From Alphaproteobacteria bacterium (GTDB taxonomy: Bacteria; Pseudomonadota; Alphaproteobacteria; Rhodobacterales; Rhodobacteraceae): 56,219 nt of DNA. This document shows, piece after piece, positions 53,131-56,219 of this stretch. The translations under genes and the position numbers were made by a program. The notes below the pieces were generated by a model that ran no database searches, was not told the DNA's origin, and saw nothing but the letters and a program-made list of their open reading frames with translations. Every line of letters begins with the position of its first letter. Within the stretch, counting starts at the first letter, position 1. The stretch is from positions 1 to 56,219 of the forward strand of contig JAUHVK010000029.1 in assembly GCA_030425145.1 (NCBI GenBank). The letters are read 5' to 3'.

Positions 53131-53994
53131 ATGACCCGCACCGTATTTGTGAACGGAGAGTATCTGCCCGAGGACGAGGCAAAAGTGTCGATCTTCGATC
53201 GCGCCTTTCTGATGGCGGACGGGGTGTATGAGGTGACCTCCGTGCTGGGTGGCAAGCTCATCGACTTTGCCGGTCACGCCAAGCGGTTGGAGCGGTCTCT
53301 GAATGAGCTTGAGATAAAGAAACCGGCGGTGTTTGACGACCTGCTGGAGATCCACCGCGAATTGGTTCGGGTGAACGGGATTGAGGACGGTCTGGTGTAC
53401 CTCCAGATCACACGCGGCGCGCCGGGCGATCGGGATTTCGTCTTCCCGGACCCCGAAACAACCGAACCGACCGTGGTGCTTTTCACCCAGAACAAGCCGG
53501 GGCTGGCCGACAGCCCGGCAGCGAAGGTGGGGATGAAGATCATCTCTATCGAAGATGTGCGCTGGGGCCGTCGGGACATCAAGACCGTGCAGCTTCTCTA
53601 TCCGTCGATGGGCAAGATGATGGCGAAAAAGGCCGGTGCCGATGATGCGTGGATGGTGCAGGATGGCGCGGTGACCGAGGGCACCTCGAACAACGCCTAT
53701 ATCATCAAGGGCAATACGATCATCACGCGGGCGCTGTCGAACGACATCCTGCACGGGATCACCCGTGCCGCCGTGCTGCGGTTCGCCAAAGAAGCGCAGA
53801 TGCAGGTGGAGGAGCGCAACTTCACCATCGACGAAGCGAAAGAGGCGGATGAGGCGTTCATCACCTCGGCGTCTGCCTTTGTCATGCCGGTGATCGAGAT
53901 CGACGGTGTGACCTTGGGTGATGGTACTCCGGGTGCGCGGACTGCACGGCTGCGCGAGATTTACCTCGAAGAGAGCCGCAAGGCCGCGATCTGA
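53131..53994 (+). CDS. D-amino acid aminotransferase (class IV, Dat-like)
   Basis: A 287-residue PLP enzyme of fold class IV. The PLP lysine is Lys151 in RRDIKTVQLLYP, and VTEGTSNNAYII (about 183-194) is the conserved cofactor loop. The N-terminal VNGEYLPEDEAKVSIFDRAFLMADGVYEV matches D-alanine transaminases (Dat). Reaction: D-amino acid plus 2-oxoglutarate to 2-oxo acid plus D-glutamate. This fits the dgcN-dgcA pair nearby, which would consume D-Glu. GGAG precedes ATG, and the next gene starts three bases after its stop. Confidence 0.9.
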   Translation: MTRTVFVNGEYLPEDEAKVSIFDRAFLMADGVYEVTSVLGGKLIDFAGHAKRLERSLNELEIKKPAVFDDLLEIHRELVRVNGIEDGLVYLQITRGAPGDRDFVFPDPETTEPTVVLFTQNKPGLADSPAAKVGMKIISIEDVRWGRRDIKTVQLLYPSMGKMMAKKAGADDAWMVQDGAVTEGTSNNAYIIKGNTIITRALSNDILHGITRAAVLRFAKEAQMQVEERNFTIDEAKEADEAFITSASAFVMPVIEIDGVTLGDGTPGARTARLREIYLEESRKAAI

Positions 53995-53997
53995 TTT

Positions 53998-55194
53998 ATG
54001 GGAACGCCCTTGCGGGACAGCTATGATGTCGTGATCGTCGGCGGGGCGATCATGGGATCGGCTGTGGCATGGTTCCTGACTGATCTGGGGTTTGACGGGC
54101 GCATTCTGGTTGTCGACCGGGATATGAGCTTTGAGAAGACGGCGACCTCGACCTCGACCTCTTGCATCCGGCAGCAGTTCTCGACGGAATTGAACGTGCG
54201 GATCAGCCAGTTCGGGGCGGAGTTCGTCACCCATCTGCGCGAGTACATGGGCAATGACACCCGTGTGCCGCAGCTTGGCATTCGCAATTTCGGCTATCTC
54301 TATCTCGCGGACACTGACACCTTTGCCGACGACCTGCGCGCGCGGGCAGCGGTGCAGCAGGCGGCGGGCGCGGCGACGCGGCTTTTGTCGCCGGACCAGA
54401 TTGCGCGGCTTTATCCGTTCTATTCGTTGGACGACATCGTTCTCGGCTCGATCAACACGCGGGACGAAGGCTATTTCGACAGCATGGCGGTGTTTGAATG
54501 GCTGCGGCGGCAGGCGCAGGAGCGCGGTGTCGAGTATGTCGAGGCCGAGGTTATCGGGATGGCGGTCGCAGGTCCACGGGTGCAGTCGGTCACTTTGTCC
54601 GACGGGACGCGGATTGCCTGCGGGCGGGTGATCAACGCCGCCGGTCCCCGCGCGGGGCACGTGGCTCAGATGGCCGGGATCGACCTGCCGGTTGAGCCGC
54701 GCAAGCGCTATTCCTGGGTGTTCAAGGCCGAACAACCGCTAGACCGCGATCTGCCGCTGACGATTGATCCGTCGGGGCTGCATGTGCGTGAAAACGGCGG
54801 TGGGACCTATCAGGCCGGTGGGCATTTTGGTGATGACCCCGCCGTCGGGTTTGACGATTTCGCGATGGACCATGGGCTTTGGGAGACCGAGGTCTGGCCG
54901 CTCCTGGCGACACGGATTCCGCAGTTCGAGGCGATCAAGCTGACCCACAGTTGGGTGGGGCATTACGAGATGAACACGTTTGACCACAACGCGGTTTTGG
55001 GGCCGCATCCGGAGATCGACAACTATCTGTTTATCAACGGGTTTTCCGGTCACGGTTTGCAGCAGGCCCCGGCGATGGGGCGGGGGCTGGCCGAGTGTAT
55101 CTGCGAAGGTGCGTATCAGACGCTGGACCTGTCGGAGTTCCATTTCGACCGGGTGCTGCGCGGTGTGCCTCAGGTCGAAAAAGCGGTCATCTAA
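53998..55194 (+). CDS. FAD-dependent oxidoreductase (DAO/DadA-like)
   Basis: A 398-residue flavoprotein of the D-amino-acid-oxidase (DAO) superfamily. The dinucleotide motif is VIVGGAIMGSAVAWFL (13-28). The C-terminal FSGHGLQQAPAMGRGLAE block is typical of DadA/sarcosine/glycine-type dehydrogenases. It starts three bases after the dat gene, implying an operon. In this context oxidation of a D-amino acid or an N-methyl amino acid is likely. No membrane or export signal is seen. Confidence 0.86.
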   Translation: MGTPLRDSYDVVIVGGAIMGSAVAWFLTDLGFDGRILVVDRDMSFEKTATSTSTSCIRQQFSTELNVRISQFGAEFVTHLREYMGNDTRVPQLGIRNFGYLYLADTDTFADDLRARAAVQQAAGAATRLLSPDQIARLYPFYSLDDIVLGSINTRDEGYFDSMAVFEWLRRQAQERGVEYVEAEVIGMAVAGPRVQSVTLSDGTRIACGRVINAAGPRAGHVAQMAGIDLPVEPRKRYSWVFKAEQPLDRDLPLTIDPSGLHVRENGGGTYQAGGHFGDDPAVGFDDFAMDHGLWETEVWPLLATRIPQFEAIKLTHSWVGHYEMNTFDHNAVLGPHPEIDNYLFINGFSGHGLQQAPAMGRGLAECICEGAYQTLDLSEFHFDRVLRGVPQVEKAVI

Positions 55195-55335
55195 AGCGGT
55201 TCGGCTGAGATCGGGACACCGCGTCTCGCAGGTCACAGAGGTTTGCTGAGACAGCGCCGCCTGCCAGACCCTCTCGCGTTGCGCCGTGCGCGGTGCTGCG
55301 ATAGACAGGTCCGGATGTTATTCCGAGGGGACGCG

Positions 55336-55953
55336 ATGCGCCGCTTCTTTGTTGCTTTGCCGCTGATTTTCACGCTTGCCGCCTGTGGCAGTTCCACCCG
55401 CGATCTTGAAGGTCCGACCGAACCGCTGGGCGATTTCCGCATTGGCCATATCGGCGTCGTTGCGCCCAATCTGCAAAAGCTGCTGGTCTCGCGTGACGCC
55501 ACCCAGGACGAGTGGATTGCGGCCGTCACCAAGGCGCTGACCGAACGGTTCAGCCGCTTCGATGGCGACAAGTATTACCATCTCGGCATCAGCGTCGAAG
55601 CCTATTCCCTGCCACCGCCCATCATCCCCGGCAAATCCGCCGTGGCGATGCACGTGACGCTGTGGGACGATGCGGCACAGGCCAAGATGAATCCCGAGCC
55701 CAAGCAGATCCAGGTGATCAAGGTGTTCGAATCCCGGATCTCCAAGAACCGCGAAGAGCAGCTGACCGGCCTTGCCGAAGAAGCCGCGCGCCTGATCGAG
55801 GTCTGGCTGCGCGAAATGCAGGAAAGTGAGGGCTGGTTTACGGGCGGTGCCGACACAGGTCTGACCGACGCTCAGGCGGTGTCCGACGCACCGCTCCCCG
55901 CACCTGCGACAGGCTCCACCTCCGTGGGTGAGCCACTCTCCGCCATACGCTGA
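55336..55953 (+). CDS. hypothetical lipoprotein
   Basis: A 205-residue lipoprotein. MRRFFVALPLIFTLAAC is a lipobox signal (LAAC). A mature domain of about 150 residues follows (IGHIGVVAPNLQKLLVSRDATQ start, then VAMHVTLWDDAAQAKMNPEPKQIQVIKVFESR), of a kind seen in roseobacter genomes without assigned function, and a Pro/Ala/Thr-rich C-terminus. GAGGGGACG precedes ATG. It precedes tuf by about 140 bases. Confidence 0.72.
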   Translation: MRRFFVALPLIFTLAACGSSTRDLEGPTEPLGDFRIGHIGVVAPNLQKLLVSRDATQDEWIAAVTKALTERFSRFDGDKYYHLGISVEAYSLPPPIIPGKSAVAMHVTLWDDAAQAKMNPEPKQIQVIKVFESRISKNREEQLTGLAEEAARLIEVWLREMQESEGWFTGGADTGLTDAQAVSDAPLPAPATGSTSVGEPLSAIR

Positions 55954-56007
55954 TCCGAACAAACCCGATCTGCCTGATCGACGCTGGGGCGGTTGGCGCA
56001 ATGGGGC

Positions 56008-56036
56008 TTGATTTTCCGGTTTTCTCCGCATAGATG
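56008..56036 (+). promoter_or_regulatory. candidate tuf promoter
   Basis: TTGATT (56008-56013) and TAGATG (56031-56036) are separated by exactly 17 bases, about 55 bases before the tuf start. The pair is plausible for a strong housekeeping gene. Confidence 0.5.
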
Positions 56037-56092
56037 GCCCGCGATGAAAACCGGGTCGGGTGGACCCCCCAATTCACGAGGCGTCTGAAGAG

Positions 56093-56219
56093 ATGGCAAA
56101 GGAAAAGTTTGAGCGCGGTAAGCCGCACTGCAACATCGGCACGATTGGTCACGTTGACCACGGCAAGACGACGCTGACAGCGGCGATCACGAAGTACTTT
56201 GGCGACTTCAAAGCGTATG
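56093..56219 (+). CDS. tuf: elongation factor Tu, N-terminal fragment (3' truncated by window edge)
   Basis: The first 42 residues of EF-Tu are visible, starting [20 protein letters not shown]. The P-loop [11 protein letters not shown] is at 19-29. The gene continues beyond the window. EF-Tu delivers aminoacyl-tRNA to the ribosome. The start follows a purine-rich CTGAAGAG. Confidence 0.97.
   Translation, partial: MAKEKFERGKPHCNIGTIGHVDHGKTTLTAAITKYFGDFKAY

Noticed and set aside
52063-54735. Long minus-strand open frame opposite the methyltransferase, dat and FAD genes
   Set aside because: Spans several clear plus-strand genes; composition (His/Arg/Gln rich) is typical of an antisense shadow in a high-GC genome.

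Overview
The window looks like a chromosomal segment of a marine-type alphaproteobacterium of the Rhodobacterales (Roseobacter group). Evidence: high GC with matching codon use; the conserved order miaB - phoH - ybeY - corC - lnt - metK; a SAM/SAH-type riboswitch in front of metK, a class known from Rhodobacterales; and an L-malyl-CoA lyase very close to Rhodobacter Mcl1. No rRNA, tRNA, CRISPR array, prophage or transposase was recognised. Positions 1-477 hold the 3' end of a reductase gene, and the last 127 bases are the 5' end of tuf.

Layout. 1-13.2 kb is a housekeeping block: tRNA modification (miaB, trmB), RNA processing (ybeY, phoH), envelope maintenance (corC, lnt), SAM synthesis (metK with riboswitch), cmk and rpsA, plus two small envelope proteins sharing one Cys/Trp domain. 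13.2-17.9 kb carries a palindrome cluster, a minus-strand operon (desaturase, TIM-barrel isomerase, beta-keto acid cleavage enzyme) and a lytic transglycosylase. 18.1-23.6 kb is a complete urease operon ureDABCEFG with two extra small genes. 23.6-27.0 kb has a Nudix hydrolase, a di-heme peroxidase, a Sel1 protein, an unknown gene and intergenic repeats.

27.0-34.6 kb is the most interesting accessory region. A minus-strand operon encodes an SsuD-type flavin-dependent sulfonate monooxygenase, an aldo/keto reductase, a flavin reductase and a TRAP transporter. It is divergent from a GntR/UTRA regulator and a Gfo/Idh/MocA oxidoreductase. The monooxygenase-AKR-flavin reductase order resembles the smoC-smoB-smoA genes of oxidative sulfoquinovose desulfonation. 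No GH31 sulfoquinovosidase is present, so the Gfo/Idh protein is a candidate NAD-dependent sulfoquinovosidase. This assignment is inference.

34.7-42.7 kb is a type I secretion locus: a 1066-residue Ig-like-repeat adhesin with a BapA-type N-terminus, an OMP, an ABC transporter and an HlyD adaptor. 42.8-47.7 kb contains dtd, accA, LysE/Lrp, a transglycosylase, a LysR regulator and small unknown genes.

47.7-55.2 kb holds mcl1 and then a probable D-amino-acid island: dgcN-dgcA (D-Glu to N-acetyl-L-Glu), a homocysteine-methyltransferase-like protein, a D-amino acid transaminase and a DadA-like FAD oxidoreductase. Together they could funnel D-amino nitrogen into D-glutamate and then into N-acetyl-L-glutamate. 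A lipoprotein gene and tuf close the window.
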